Of a stretch of DNA of 41,789 bases, positions 1 through 11,600 are shown in pieces. The first letter of the stretch is position 1. The number at the start of each line of letters is the position of its first letter. The position numbers and the translations under genes were made by a program. Source of the stretch: a virus; the IMG/VR virus record IMGVR_UViG_3300017962_000024, positions 1-41,789 of that record; one strand, given 5' to 3'. The notes beneath the pieces were generated by a model. The model saw only the letters and a program-made list of their open reading frames with translations, was not told the DNA's origin and searched no databases.

Positions 1-1046
1 ATCACAACAGTATTATTAGAAGTGTTTACTCTACCTTGTCTGAAGTTGCCGCTGCCGTCTGCTAGTGTAGTTGCTTTTGATGCTGTACCTATGAAGTTAG
101 TTGCATAGACATCGTTCCATACTAATGATGCGCTGCCTAGATCATAAAAATCATTTTGGCCTGGAATCATTCCAGTTGAAGTGACAGTTGCAACATGGAT
201 AGCAGTGCCGTTTGTGTTTGTTGCTTTAAATTTAATTTTGCTATTTAATCCAGTTGTATTGGATATTACACCTTCAACACCATTTTCTACAAATAATCTA
301 AGATCTTGCGAATCTCCTATTTGTATTCCTGCATCAGGGAATGAAACTGCTGAAGTAAAATTTGGGTTAGACTTCAAAACAAAATCTTCTTTAGGAGTGC
401 CTTCTAGCTTGTCGGCATCAGAAGCTGTTCCCCAAAAACGGTGTGTTGTTGAAGTTTCACCTGTGCTAGAATTAATTAGGGTTACACCTCTGTTTATAAA
501 GTCAAAACCTGTAATTGGATTTGTAATGCTGTCAAGTGTAAAAGGGCTTGGACTTACAATCATTACTACTTCGTCATTTACAGTCGCAGCAATAATACTT
601 CTTGAAGTGCCACCATTATCCAACACTTCTCTACTCTGCATTTGTGTAACACCTTCTCCAGCATTTTGTGGACCTATTAGTATGAAAGCTGTGCCATTGA
701 AAACATAAAGTTGGTCATTTGTAGTATCCCACCAAAAATCACCGTCAGTTAATCCGGTAGGTTCTGTTACAGCAACTTCTGCACCTCCTGTAGTGCGCCA
801 CTGATTACCGTCGTAGAATTTTAACTTAGCATTGCCACTATCAAACCAAACTTGGCCACTTAATGGCCTTCCTGGTTCGTTTGCCCCGCTGAAATTTTCT
901 AACAAATACAAAAAGTTTTCATTTTGTATTTCACCGTATCCGGCATAGTTTTTACCAATAAACTTAAGATCGGTAGTTTGGTCTACTGTACCATCTTCAA
1001 CTATGGTTAAAACAGTATTATTATATCTATCAATTTGATATGCCAT
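1..1046 (-). CDS. Tail fibre protein, paralogue 1 of 3 (C-terminus beyond window)
   Basis: The frame is open from an ATG at 1046 to the left edge, giving about 348 residues of a longer protein whose 3' end is outside the window. The first ~127 residues (MAYQIDRYNN...) align by eye with the N-termini of the next two genes. Shared pieces are a LLENF motif, a GQ-W-[YF]D motif, a YDG-W-GG motif, GD-W and a QLY...GP end. Downstream the protein is rich in beta-type, Gly/Asn/Thr sequence, including a DLGSASLVWNDVYATNF segment typical of phage fibre shafts. It is the last gene seen of the late minus-strand block, 44 bases after the preceding stop. A late-type box (AATAAATA) and a GGGG ribosome site precede it. 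I infer a receptor-binding or fibre-network role outside the baseplate; the receptor is unknown. Confidence 0.8.
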   Translation of the reverse strand, partial: MAYQIDRYNNTVLTIVEDGTVDQTTDLKFIGKNYAGYGEIQNENFLYLLENFSGANEPGRPLSGQVWFDSGNAKLKFYDGNQWRTTGGAEVAVTEPTGLTDGDFWWDTTNDQLYVFNGTAFILIGPQNAGEGVTQMQSREVLDNGGTSRSIIAATVNDEVVMIVSPSPFTLDSITNPITGFDFINRGVTLINSSTGETSTTHRFWGTASDADKLEGTPKEDFVLKSNPNFTSAVSFPDAGIQIGDSQDLRLFVENGVEGVISNTTGLNSKIKFKATNTNGTAIHVATVTSTGMIPGQNDFYDLGSASLVWNDVYATNFIGTASKATTLADGSGNFRQGRVNTSNNTVV

Positions 1047-1077
1047 TTGTTCAAGCCCCTAAAGTATCTATTATACT

Positions 1078-1085
1078 TATTTATT
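1078..1085 (-). promoter_or_regulatory. Late promoter box upstream of fibre paralogue 1
   Basis: AATAAATA on the minus strand, one mismatch to TATAAATA, in the 44-base gap after fibre paralogue 2. A small hairpin (AAGTAT/ATACTT, 1062-1078) follows immediately in the leader. Confidence 0.4.
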
Positions 1086-1090
1086 CAATT

Positions 1091-2992
1091 TTAAGGATAC
1101 GCTGTATCACTTACAAAGTTCCAACTTACTCCGTCAGATGAGAAAGTTAATAGTTGTCTAGATGGTGTTAAAACAGCACTACCAGACGCTGTTGCGTTTG
1201 CAACAATATCTCTAACGACAGGTCCTTGGCTACCATCAGCATAGTCTACCTGTTCATAAGATTTTTGCAAAACACCTGTGTTATTTTCTGCAACAGTAAT
1301 AGAAATTCCGCTAACTGTTGCGCCTGCATACGAAGTAGCATGTATTCTTGCTACTTTGCCGTTATTTTCTAGTACAGCAGGATAAAGATCATTCAAAAAT
1401 ACAATTACATTATCATATAAAGTTGCACCAGTGCCTAAACCTGTGATATCCATAGAAAAGACAATAGGTTCAGTAGCAACAACGTTGTCAACATAATATT
1501 TTGTAGCAGCATCTTGGTTTTCAGTTGGATCTGCTAATCCTGTTATTTTTTGACTATCAGTAACATGGATATCTCCTGTGCCTGTGATTAATATTCCCCT
1601 GCCATCGACATCAACGTTTCCTGAAGTAATATTCAATGTTGTTGTACTTTGTAAAGTATTGCCATCCATTGCAATATTATCAACATTGAGATATTCTAAT
1701 GTGCCAACTCTAACAAGACCAGTAGCATAAATTACACTAGATCCTAGTCTATCATTTAAAACTTTAGCCACACCTCCAATTTTGTAACTGTCGGCTGTGC
1801 TTGTAATATCAAAATTTGTGTTTGCAGTCCATGAATTTGTAGAAGTTTTCCATGTTAAAGTTTTATTACCATCACTAGATAATAGTGTTAGGCCGCCGTC
1901 GTCGACAGCAGCGTTATTTCCATAAGTTCCGCCATTGACATGTGCTATTTCTATGTTTTTATCTTCTACTACTAGTGTAGAAGTTTCTATAGTTGTAGTA
2001 TCACCTTCTACGACCAAATCACCTGTTACTCTAAGATCACCGTTAACATCTAAAGTGTACTGAGGAGTATTGTTAAATATACCAATTTTTTCTTCTGATG
2101 CATCTATATAAAGTGCATCAACAATAATTGCTCCTGACGGTGTTGTTCTAACTCTTAAACTTATATCATGATCAAGTAATTGATTTTCGAAATAATATCT
2201 TGGTCCGACAACCTTTTGTACATGGTTTTGTGATAAGCCAACTGTTAAACCACCTGAATTTTGTATTGTTAATGTTCCAACTGTTACACCGTTAGCATCT
2301 GATGGTAAAAATTGATCAGCTGTACGAACTTGGCCTGTGCCTGTGATAAGTGCATTAGCGCCGCTAGATGTTCCGAAAAACTTGAACGTATCTGGAGAAA
2401 TTACATTTATACCTTCGTATATTATACCATTAGGATTATCATTTGTAACTAGTTCTAAAACTCGTTGACTATATACCGGAGTAAATGCTATCGAGCTTAA
2501 AATTGCAACTCTAGTGTTGCCAATATATAAACTAGCAACGGTCCTAGATCTAGATTGGCTATCTAAAATACTTTCGATTTTGAAACCGCTTACACCTTGT
2601 GCTTCAGTATATTGTGGACCTACTAGAATTAAATCTGAACCATCGTACGCATACAATTGGTTACGTAAATTATCTATCCACAAATCGCCTGCAACCATAG
2701 ACGGTTGACTATCTTGTACATACGGTCCGCCTGATGCTTTCCATGCTGTTCCGTCATATACGTTTAGACGCTGTGCACTCTTATCGTACCACAACTGACC
2801 TACTAGTGGATTACTAGGAGCAGCAGTATTTGCAAAATTTTCTAAAAGTTTTATAAAATTTTCATTAAAAAATTCGCCATACCCGGAATAATTTCTTCCT
2901 ACTAGAACTAAATTTGTAGACGAATTATCAATTTGCCCGTCTATTAATTCTGTAAGTAATGCTCCGTCAGTTTTGTTAAGTTGATAACTCAT
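1091..2992 (-). CDS. Tail fibre protein, paralogue 2 of 3
   Basis: 633 residues. The N-terminal ~128 residues repeat the module found at the start of both flanking fibre genes. Around residues 315-390 there is a fibre-type segment (YTLDVNGDLRVTGDLVVEG followed by VVEDKNIEIAHVNGG). This wording is common in marine phage fibres and resembles the region that leads into trimeric beta-structured shafts. Near residue 480 the motif ITGLADPTENQDAATKYYVD, a common connector before fibre tip domains, is present. The C-terminal ~130 residues (to VSDTAYP) should be the tip and have no domain I recognise. It starts two bases after the preceding fibre gene stop, with a GGAAC ribosome site, so the two are co-transcribed. 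No collar domain is visible, unlike its upstream neighbour. Confidence 0.8.
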   Translation of the reverse strand: MSYQLNKTDGALLTELIDGQIDNSSTNLVLVGRNYSGYGEFFNENFIKLLENFANTAAPSNPLVGQLWYDKSAQRLNVYDGTAWKASGGPYVQDSQPSMVAGDLWIDNLRNQLYAYDGSDLILVGPQYTEAQGVSGFKIESILDSQSRSRTVASLYIGNTRVAILSSIAFTPVYSQRVLELVTNDNPNGIIYEGINVISPDTFKFFGTSSGANALITGTGQVRTADQFLPSDANGVTVGTLTIQNSGGLTVGLSQNHVQKVVGPRYYFENQLLDHDISLRVRTTPSGAIIVDALYIDASEEKIGIFNNTPQYTLDVNGDLRVTGDLVVEGDTTTIETSTLVVEDKNIEIAHVNGGTYGNNAAVDDGGLTLLSSDGNKTLTWKTSTNSWTANTNFDITSTADSYKIGGVAKVLNDRLGSSVIYATGLVRVGTLEYLNVDNIAMDGNTLQSTTTLNITSGNVDVDGRGILITGTGDIHVTDSQKITGLADPTENQDAATKYYVDNVVATEPIVFSMDITGLGTGATLYDNVIVFLNDLYPAVLENNGKVARIHATSYAGATVSGISITVAENNTGVLQKSYEQVDYADGSQGPVVRDIVANATASGSAVLTPSRQLLTFSSDGVSWNFVSDTAYP

Positions 2993-2993
2993 T

Positions 2994-5045
2994 TTATGTT
3001 CCAGTATAAATTATATAATTGACAGCTAAGTAAGGATTCATTATATTCAAATCTTGTCCAACTTCAGATTCTGTTTTCACTCCACCACTTGCAGGATAAG
3101 CTTGTGTGCCGCCTGTGCCGGGGTCTATTTGGAAAGTAATTGCTTCTTCATCAACAGGTTCTCCTGAACCAACTCTAAGTCCATAATATTGGGTACCTGA
3201 AGGGGCTTCCATGTCGTGTTCGTGGTCTGGTAGATTTTCAGCAGCAATTCCTCTAGCTTCAGCACCTGCATTACCGCCAATTGCATCTGCTGCAATATCT
3301 GTAACTCTATTTGCTGAGATGCCTCCCATGTTGTCTGTACCCATTGCAAACCTACCACGCAGATCCGGTAAGGCAAAAGAGTTGACACCTTGATCAGCAA
3401 GTAACGATGCGTCTTTAAAATTGAAACCTATAGCATTAAACAGTGTTGTATAATCTGATTTTAAAACTTCCGAACCATCACAAAGTAACCAACCTTCTGG
3501 TGCTTCTTGGCCGCCGAAGGGCATAATTGCACCTGCCGGTACTAGAGGTATAGTTTTTAGAAAATTTCTTTTACTAACTTTATATACACCTGTGTTACCA
3601 GATCTTTTGTTAAGTAAAATTTCATCTTGGTTGTCAACATCATAAATTGTTTCTTTATTAGAAATAAAACTGTTTGCTATTCTAATATCAAATTGTTTAA
3701 GAGTTCCGCCTGTTTGTCCATCGAACTCTATCGTATTCGTTTCTACATCTCCACCTACTGCAAATGTTGTTGCACTAACTAGTCTATCAGCAGAGCCTGC
3801 TCTGCCAGTAACTGTGCCATTTACGTTACCTTGGATGTTTCCTACAAATGTATTTGCAAAAATTTGGTCATATTTGTTGTTAGCTGTACCTATGTTGCGT
3901 GTTCCGGAGCTGTCTGGAGATATATTTCCTGACAGTAAAACTCCGCCAATGTCAACATCACCACCTACATTTAATGAACCTGCAATTCCTACGCCGCCTG
4001 CTGTTACTATTGAGCCGGAGTTAATACTTGTACTAGGAATATTGTTTTCTAGCGTTAAGCTACCAGAATCGGGGAATCCATCTCTTGGTGATAATTTGAT
4101 ATCACCTTTTACATCAAGTTCTACTTCAGGGCCTATATTATTAATACCAACAAAACCTTCACTGTCTATACGTACTACTGTAGGAAATGCAGTGGATGTT
4201 TTTAATCTAAAGTCAATATTTGATCCTACAATGTTTTGTGATACAATAGCTGCTTCGTTTTCTATAGAAAGTTTTAATTGATTACCTGTACCAATTGTAA
4301 TACCTTCGTTATTTTTAATTGTTAAGTCAAAATTAGATTGGCTAGAAGCATTACCCCTTAAAAAGTTTCCTGCAGGAATAACTTGGTTTCCTATAACTAG
4401 TGCTTCTGCTTTTTCCGAAGTTCCGTAATATTTTAAATCTTCGTTCACTAGCTGATTAGATGTAATATTTAAGCCAGCTTTTAATCCTGTTCTAAAACCA
4501 GGTATAGTTGTTTTTGGGATAAACGATTGATCAGTAAGTATCAAAGCTGGCTTATCTTTAATCTTAATACTTAATACAGTGTAAGTAACATCATCGTCGC
4601 CTACTATTTCTTCGCTTTGCGTGCCTGTAAGTAAACCGTCGCTAAACTCTGGACCAACTAATACCCAACCAGAACCTGTAAACAAGTATAATTGTTGCGA
4701 TTCTGTATTAACCCATACATCTCCTGCTGTGCTATTAGAAACTTCTGGCTGCGTAGATGATTTTTTTAGGCCGCCGCTGGCTACCCATGTTGTCCCATCA
4801 TAAATTTTTAACTGGTTTACACCTTCCGAAGTATCATACCAAAGCTGCCCTTCTACCGGACGCTCAGGTGCAGATGAATTTGCAAAATTTTCTAATAAAT
4901 GTAAAAAGTTTTCAGAAACTGCTTGTCCATATGACGTTACATTCCGTCCTGGTAAAACCAAACTAGTTTCATTATTCAACGTGGCATCTTCAACAATTAT
5001 TGCGCCTTTATTTACTACGTCAGTATAATTAATCGTATATGCCAT
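2994..5045 (-). CDS. Tail fibre protein with C-terminal tail-collar domain, paralogue 3 of 3
   Basis: 683 residues. Residues 1-~133 are the N-terminal module shared with the two downstream fibre genes. A middle shaft-like region contains PDSSGTRNIGTANNKYDQIF and NIQGNVNGTVTGRAGSADRL, typical of long tail fibres. From about residue 500 to the end it matches the phage tail collar domain pattern: VPAGAIMPFGG, then APEGWLLCDGS, then FALPDLRGRFAMG, ending in a MNPYLAVNYII-type strand. That domain is known from T4 gp12 and many short tail fibres. It is the first fibre gene to be transcribed, four bases after the 197-aa gene, with an AGGA ribosome site. The likely role is a baseplate-attached fibre; whether it is a gp12 analogue or a side fibre cannot be settled here. 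Confidence 0.85.
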   Translation of the reverse strand: MAYTINYTDVVNKGAIIVEDATLNNETSLVLPGRNVTSYGQAVSENFLHLLENFANSSAPERPVEGQLWYDTSEGVNQLKIYDGTTWVASGGLKKSSTQPEVSNSTAGDVWVNTESQQLYLFTGSGWVLVGPEFSDGLLTGTQSEEIVGDDDVTYTVLSIKIKDKPALILTDQSFIPKTTIPGFRTGLKAGLNITSNQLVNEDLKYYGTSEKAEALVIGNQVIPAGNFLRGNASSQSNFDLTIKNNEGITIGTGNQLKLSIENEAAIVSQNIVGSNIDFRLKTSTAFPTVVRIDSEGFVGINNIGPEVELDVKGDIKLSPRDGFPDSGSLTLENNIPSTSINSGSIVTAGGVGIAGSLNVGGDVDIGGVLLSGNISPDSSGTRNIGTANNKYDQIFANTFVGNIQGNVNGTVTGRAGSADRLVSATTFAVGGDVETNTIEFDGQTGGTLKQFDIRIANSFISNKETIYDVDNQDEILLNKRSGNTGVYKVSKRNFLKTIPLVPAGAIMPFGGQEAPEGWLLCDGSEVLKSDYTTLFNAIGFNFKDASLLADQGVNSFALPDLRGRFAMGTDNMGGISANRVTDIAADAIGGNAGAEARGIAAENLPDHEHDMEAPSGTQYYGLRVGSGEPVDEEAITFQIDPGTGGTQAYPASGGVKTESEVGQDLNIMNPYLAVNYIIYTGT

Positions 5046-5049
5046 TATA

Positions 5050-5643
5050 TTATCCTGTCAAACTCTGTACTCTTACAGTATAATCTATCTGTATTAGTCT
5101 ATTCAGACTCTTTTGCACTGGATGAAAAATTACATGAGTAATAAGTCTACCTGTGCCGTCTGCGCTGTAACTTCTCAATCCTAATTCATCAAAAACGTAA
5201 GCATTGTTTTGTGACGATGCTGTATCAAATGCTTCTTGGCCGTTGGGCTCTCCGTAGTCTAACAAACAAGTAACTAAAATGTCTGTGTAATTTGTGCCGC
5301 TTACATGCCTAGTTTCTATTTTGTTTCTAGTAGGGTCAAGATTGTTTACACTTCTATCATCAACCACTTTGCTGTAAGTCTGATTATATAAACTAGCATT
5401 TGTTCCTGTGCTATTAGGAGTCAAATAGGTAATGATACCTGTAGGATCAATACTTGTTCCACCATTGCCAAAACTCATTTCATAAATGAATCCTTCTCCT
5501 GCATTAGCAAGACTTTCAGCCAATGCAATACTCATATTTTCGTAATGAATTGCATTTCTTTTGTTTATATAAATTTCGTTGGTTTTTGGGTCAAATATTT
5601 TTATATGACCTTGCACCATTATTCCATGAGTTTCTTGCATCAT
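5050..5643 (-). CDS. Conserved-looking virion structural protein (baseplate region), function unassigned
   Basis: 197 residues starting with a double Met (MMQETHG); the first ATG, at 5643, is used here because an AGGA ribosome site lies about ten bases upstream. The protein has no signal peptide or membrane segment. It reads as mostly beta-structure with recognisable stretches such as NAIHYENMSIALAESLA, YEMSFGNGG, DYGEPNGQEAFDTA and HVIFHPVQKSLNRLIQIDYT. Placed between the giant baseplate protein and the fibre genes, it is probably a baseplate-periphery or fibre-attachment component. By gene order it occupies the T4 gene 8 neighbourhood (T4 order 6-7-8), but it is much shorter than T4 gp8 and I see no motif that proves that identity. 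A late-type promoter box overlaps the stop codon of the preceding giant gene. Confidence 0.7.
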   Translation of the reverse strand: MMQETHGIMVQGHIKIFDPKTNEIYINKRNAIHYENMSIALAESLANAGEGFIYEMSFGNGGTSIDPTGIITYLTPNSTGTNASLYNQTYSKVVDDRSVNNLDPTRNKIETRHVSGTNYTDILVTCLLDYGEPNGQEAFDTASSQNNAYVFDELGLRSYSADGTGRLITHVIFHPVQKSLNRLIQIDYTVRVQSLTG

Positions 5644-5664
5644 ACTATCCGTTTTCCTATACTG

Positions 5665-5672
5665 TATTTATT
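5665..5672 (-). promoter_or_regulatory. Late promoter box upstream of the 197-aa and fibre genes
   Basis: AATAAATA on the minus strand, one mismatch to TATAAATA. It contains the TAA stop of the giant gene and lies 21 bases before the next ATG. It could give fibre genes expression independent of read-through over the 15-kb gene. Confidence 0.5.
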
Positions 5673-8600
5673 CAGGATGCTCATATGTTCCTGCACGTAA
5701 GAATCGTGCTATAGAATTTTGTGCTGTTCCTAGTGTTTCGTTATCTTTTTTCCAAATTTGGCCTTGCTTTTTAATAACTGTAACTCTAGTTTGTTCCTGT
5801 GGTATTTCATTTAAAACTAAGCTGTTATTTGCGACATCAAACTCAGCTGTGACTATTACATCTCCGTCCGGGCTTGTTTGAGCTTTGGTAGGATCGTATA
5901 CAGCAATAGTATTTTTATTCAGTCTTCTTCCGCCAACAAACACTTCGACTTGATTTTTATCTGTTACATCAAAGTTTACTGCAAATGTGTTTGTATATCC
6001 ATCTGCAATGGCATTATAAACCAAATTTGTATCTCTATATGGTATTGTTTTATCTCTATTTTGGTTATAAACTTTAGTTCCTGTTGCATGCACATTAGGA
6101 ACGCCTGTTCCTAGAGTTCCTCTGCGTAATTGTCTAAGTGTATTACCTTCTTTGACAAAATATTCTATACGTTCTCCATTTACAAACAATATACCAGGAA
6201 GATTTTTGCCTTTATCTGGCTCCGGCAAATCTGTTCCATCAACTACTTCTATACGTAAATCATCATATGCTAAATCTTGCAATAAAGTCGTTGCTGCTGC
6301 ATCTAGTCTTTTAAAGTGTGTTCTATTAAGAATGTCTTTAAACTGTCTATAACTAAAGCCATCAACACTAACATCGGCAGCAAAATGTATTACTTCAATA
6401 ACATCATTTTGGTCTGGTAATTCTGTTAATCTAACTTTCCTACGATTGTCTGTGATATAATAATCAACGCTAGGAGTAAGAAGTGTGCCGTTCTTTGTTA
6501 CCCAAACATACTGTGCATCTAGTGCAGGCTTGCGTAATTCAAGTTCTCCTGTTGTCAATCTTAAATAAGATCTTACTTCTTGGTCACTTATCAAATTCAT
6601 ACGTCTTACAACATCGTATTGAGATTTTTCTATATCCTTTAAGTCATGATTACTATACTGATAAACAAATATCTTTTCGTCCGCTGCTGGCACATCATTA
6701 AGTACAAGTTGTGTTCCTGCTATAGTGTATTCGCTTTCTGAAATATTGTAAATTTCTACACTATCACCTGGTACGCCGTATTCATCACTAAGTAAAATTG
6801 CGCTATTTGCAATATCTAAGCGCCATTGTTCAGGAGTAAATATTTCTTGGCCATTCAAAAATACCTTAAGTCCATCTGCAGACAATGATCCTGGAGGTTG
6901 CTGGAAAGACTCTAATCTGTATTCACGTTGATTATTTTGCGGTATAATATGGTTTATACTATATCCACTATTAAGTATAGTTTGTCCTACTTGGACAATT
7001 ACGTTGTGCTCAGTAGGTTGTGCATAAAATGGTGTGCCTTGTAGAGTAAACGTATTGTTTATACCATTACCTGTAAATTGATCAGTAACTACTTGGCTGT
7101 AACTAATTGCTTCGTTACTAGAAAATACAGAGTAATTAATAACATCACCGCCTTGTGCTTCTTGTTCAAGTATGACTGCAAATCTATTGTCTCCTTCAAC
7201 ATCATCCGCATAGTTGTAAGCAGTATATTCTACCGGCTGTCCATTTTTTGTTATAAAAATAGATTTTTCTTCGCTATATTCTTCATCAATCACAAACTGT
7301 GAAAGCACTCCTGTCAAAACAATTTCACCTAAATATTTTATACTTGCAGAAGTGCTTTGTTCTTGCACAATTATAGATAATTGCTTGTCAGCTTCTACAG
7401 GAATTGTGACAGATTTTGCACTCCAATCTATAGTATATTGAGTATCATTTAATATTTGTCCATCATATTTTACTAATACGCTATCTGCCGAACCAGGTAA
7501 TTGTCTAAATATATGTGTGTAATCACCACTAGTTGTTGTTTCATAATTAAAACAATAAACAATACCTTGCCCGCCGCTTTCTTTTGTATGAACCTTAATA
7601 TCTAAAGTATCATATACTGTACCAGGCACTAGTTCTTCTGTTTTTGCTTGTGTTGGTGACACAAATAGATCACCATCAGTAATTATTTCTTCTGCATTAA
7701 TACCTTGTGCAGTAGTATAACCTAAATCGCCTCCTTCTAATGCAGTATCATAACTTGCTAAATCAGGGATAATACTACCATCACTAGTAATTTTTCTAAC
7801 AATGAATATGTCACCATCATTTAATTCAATTCCTAAATCTTGTGTATTGATTATTGTCTGTTGTCCATCGCCAGTAACACTGTTAACTACTGCAAATGGA
7901 TTAGCAGGATCACCTTCATCAAAATTAGGATCATCTATTCTCACACCATTTTTGTATAAATTATAAACTACACCATCTTCTAATGCTTGGGTTAGTTCAA
8001 CTGCAATAGTTGATCCGTCACTATAGAAAACTTCATCTTCAAATGTATTTTCGTATGAATCCCAAGAATCAGTAAACCATGGTTGACTATCCCATCCGCT
8101 TGGGCCACCGAAATCAAAACTTCTTACTTCAACTCCGCCGTAGTCTATTCCTGTCATTAATTGGTTTAGTTTTTTACCAAACATATTTCCTGTAGGATTG
8201 TAGGCAAAATTTATTCTGTCTGCTGCGTCTAACAGTTCAATAGACTTATAATATTCTACTCTAATAGTTGATACAGCGTTAAATGGATTAGTGAATGTAA
8301 TTCTACCATGTTTGTATGTATAACTGCCTTCACTAACTTCAACATTTGTTACAGTATATTTGCTTCTCAACTGCTCTTCATCGTTTACAAAAATCTTAAT
8401 TTTATCTACTTCTACGTTTACTGGCCATTCTAAATCGTAAACTGTGTCTATATTTGTTGCAGTGAATGTTTCTGTAACATCAAGATTTTCTAAAGTGAAT
8501 TCTCCGACAGTTCTATCAAACTTAATTTTTACTGTAGGTGTTCTTACAACCCCTTTTGTAAGTCTTGCATATGCTTTTGCCTGAGTTCCAGTTTCATTTT

Positions 8601-11600
8601 GTGATCCTTCAATTGTTATAGTAGGAGGACTAATAAATCCTTGTCCAGGATTCAAGACTTGTATTTTTGTAACTCTGCCATAACCTAAAAACGCTTGTGC
8701 AGTTGCAGTTGTATTACCATCGCCTATGACTACTTTTGGCGGCAATGTATAACCAGAACCTCCATCTTTGACTATTATTTCATCAATACTAAATCCTAAA
8801 TTATCAAAGAAGTGCTTTCTAGGATAAATGTTCACAGCATCAGCTACATTAGATTTTACAATCCCGTCGAGCACTTGGGTGCTAATTGGTTGTATATTAC
8901 CAAACTGATCGTTGTATTGCGGTGGCAAATCAAAATCTGTCACAACTGAATTTGTAGGTTGAGTATAATCGACACTAGATACAAACTCTCTAATATTAGT
9001 TTTATACGGTTTAACTTCTTTTACATATTCTTCAAAATATTCTTTATTATCTTGTTCGAATGTTCTATCCTGTGTAAGTGCACCTAGTTTGTGATTAATT
9101 TTTATAAAACTACTCTTGAACATCCAATCAACATTTTTTTGCTCTGCAAAAATGTATCTCAATGAACTAAAAAATAATTGATTGTATTCTACAGATAAAT
9201 CATTAATAAAAATATTATCTCTTATACATTCTAAAATTATCCTTAATTCTATTGCAGGATTATTATCATAAATTCCATTATCAAAACTTCTATTATCATA
9301 ACCTGACGCATTAGAATTGATATTATATAAAGAATCATTTAATTCAATTGTACCGTTTTGTCTGCCTATAGTCTTATAATCTGATGTATAATCTTCTGCA
9401 CCACTTGTACCAATTCTTTCTAATAATAACCATCCAGAAGATCCTATGTCTTTTATTTTTACTATAGATCCAAAACGTGGATTTAGAGCTTTTAATTGGT
9501 AGCTTTGATCAATTTCATAATCAACCTGTGTAAATTGATTGTAACCGTTTGCATACCAATCAATGTAATTCCAATAGCGTCTTACATCAAAAGATTGAGA
9601 TTGTCTTCTAAACCAAGTTTTACTAATTTCATTATAGCCATAAATTGTCCAATAATTTATACTTGTGCTGTCAGACGCAACTAAAACACTGAAGCGTCTA
9701 ACAAAGATTGAAGTTGTATTGTCATATCCTGATCCTTGTTGAATTATATTTGCAGAAGTAACTCTACCTAAGTTATCAATAGATAACTCAATTTCTGCAC
9801 CTGAGCCTTTACCTCTTAATTCAAAAGTGGGCGGTGTTTTATATCCACGTCCTGTTTGTTCTATATCAACTCTTACCACTCGTCCATTTAACACAATAGG
9901 TTTGAGTATAGCTTGAGATAATTTGTTTGTACTTACATATTGTAACTCTTCAAACGTATCTATTTGTAAATCATATTCATTTGTTTTTTCTGTAGGTAAA
10001 TTATCAAATCTATTTAATTCACTTATATCAAAATCGTCTGTGATTAAATTATCTTTGAAAATTAAATTAATTCGTTCTATAGACTGCTTTAGTGCTTCTA
10101 TGCGATTAACAAACATACTTTGTCTTGGTCTATTCAAAATACCATATTTTTGTGGTATAGGTAATGATGAATCAGGAACATTCCTACCATTAGTGTCAAA
10201 ACCAATTAAGCTATCATGCCACTTGCGGTCTAAGTCTTCCGGTATTTCAGATGTAGGATCACCGTCTGCAATAAGTTTGTATTGCTTGTGTAGATTAGAA
10301 TCCAATGACGGTTTTTGCTTATATTTTATGTTGAGAACAATATCATTACTAGATACTAGATTATCAAAATTATTTAGAATTATCCTGTCTGTACCTACAA
10401 ATGAAATATACCTATAATTATTTTCTCTAGGACGGCTAATTAATTGTGCAATATCATAAACACTAAGATTTCTATTTTTTATAGACGGTATTGTTTTCTT
10501 ATTTTTCACCCAGAAATAATAACGTGTAGTGAATGATTGAGACAAGTCATCATAAATTAATTTGGCACTATATTTTCCATCTCCGTATAACGGCTCTCCT
10601 GAAATACCTTGCGGTGTCCCTTTATCTGTGTCAGCTAATGCAGACCATCTGCTAGGAAGTATATTACTTTCTACCCATTCGTATACATCAATTGTTGCAC
10701 CTTCTGTAAGTAAGTTCCAATTATTTTTTTGATAGTTTATACTACCTTGGTAAGGATAAACAAATCTTGCCGTGCTTAGATCCCACCAAACTTGTCCTAC
10801 ATGATTATCTAACCAAGCCTGTTTTGTATCTACGTTTGATGACCCAATTACACCTACGTTATAGTATGCAGGATCAAAAAATGTTTTAAATGTAACATCT
10901 TGTTCAGCAGGACCTGCTATCTTGCCCTGCAAAGGATCAATATAATCTACATAACTAACTATTTTATTTTCTTTTTTATTATAAAGGAAAGCACCTTCTA
11001 TCAAATCTAAATTGACAGGTGGACTAATGTTTTTATATATATTCCAGGCAAAAGTATTTTTCGGCTTTCGATAATCTAAAAATACACCCTTTATATCCTG
11101 TTCTGCATAGAAAGGAATACCGACATAAACATGATTGTTGTTTGCTAATAAATTTTTGCCAAATTCATATGTTGAATCTTCAAATCTAAAATTCTCGCTA
11201 TATGTATATTCACCTTCAATATTTTCATATACATATACCATTCCTGCATCTATACTTGTATTAGAAAATTCAGTAAATCCTAAATCAAATGTAGTTTTTT
11301 GACTATCAAACGTAGTTGGATTTTTTTGATCTCCATTAAGACTTGTTATTACTAAATTATCATTTGTAATATCTACTTTATATCCAAATAATTCAGAAAG
11401 TTCTTTAGTAGGGCTTGTTATAATTTGAACGTTATCAGAAAAACTACCAGCACTTTGAGTATAAATGTAAACAGCACCTTGATTTAATCTGTTGACTGTA
11501 GTCTTTGGAGCTGATACAGCAATTTGTAAGCCATCAGGTTTAACACTTATCTCATTGCCCCAGTCTTCAATTTCGTTTGGTGCTTCTATAATTTCGTAGA

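Noticed and set aside
181-708. 175-codon plus-strand ORF at the left edge
   Set aside because: Lies antisense within the fibre gene; frame shadow of a repetitive beta-rich coding sequence.
3814-4281. 155-codon plus-strand ORF
   Set aside because: Antisense to the collar-domain fibre gene, no ribosome site, Pro/Ser/Thr-rich mirror composition.
9923-10417. 164-codon plus-strand ORF within the giant gene
   Set aside because: Antisense shadow with Cys/Ser/Leu-rich composition and no start signals; similar ones at 20093-20575 and 12232-12426 were dropped for the same reason.
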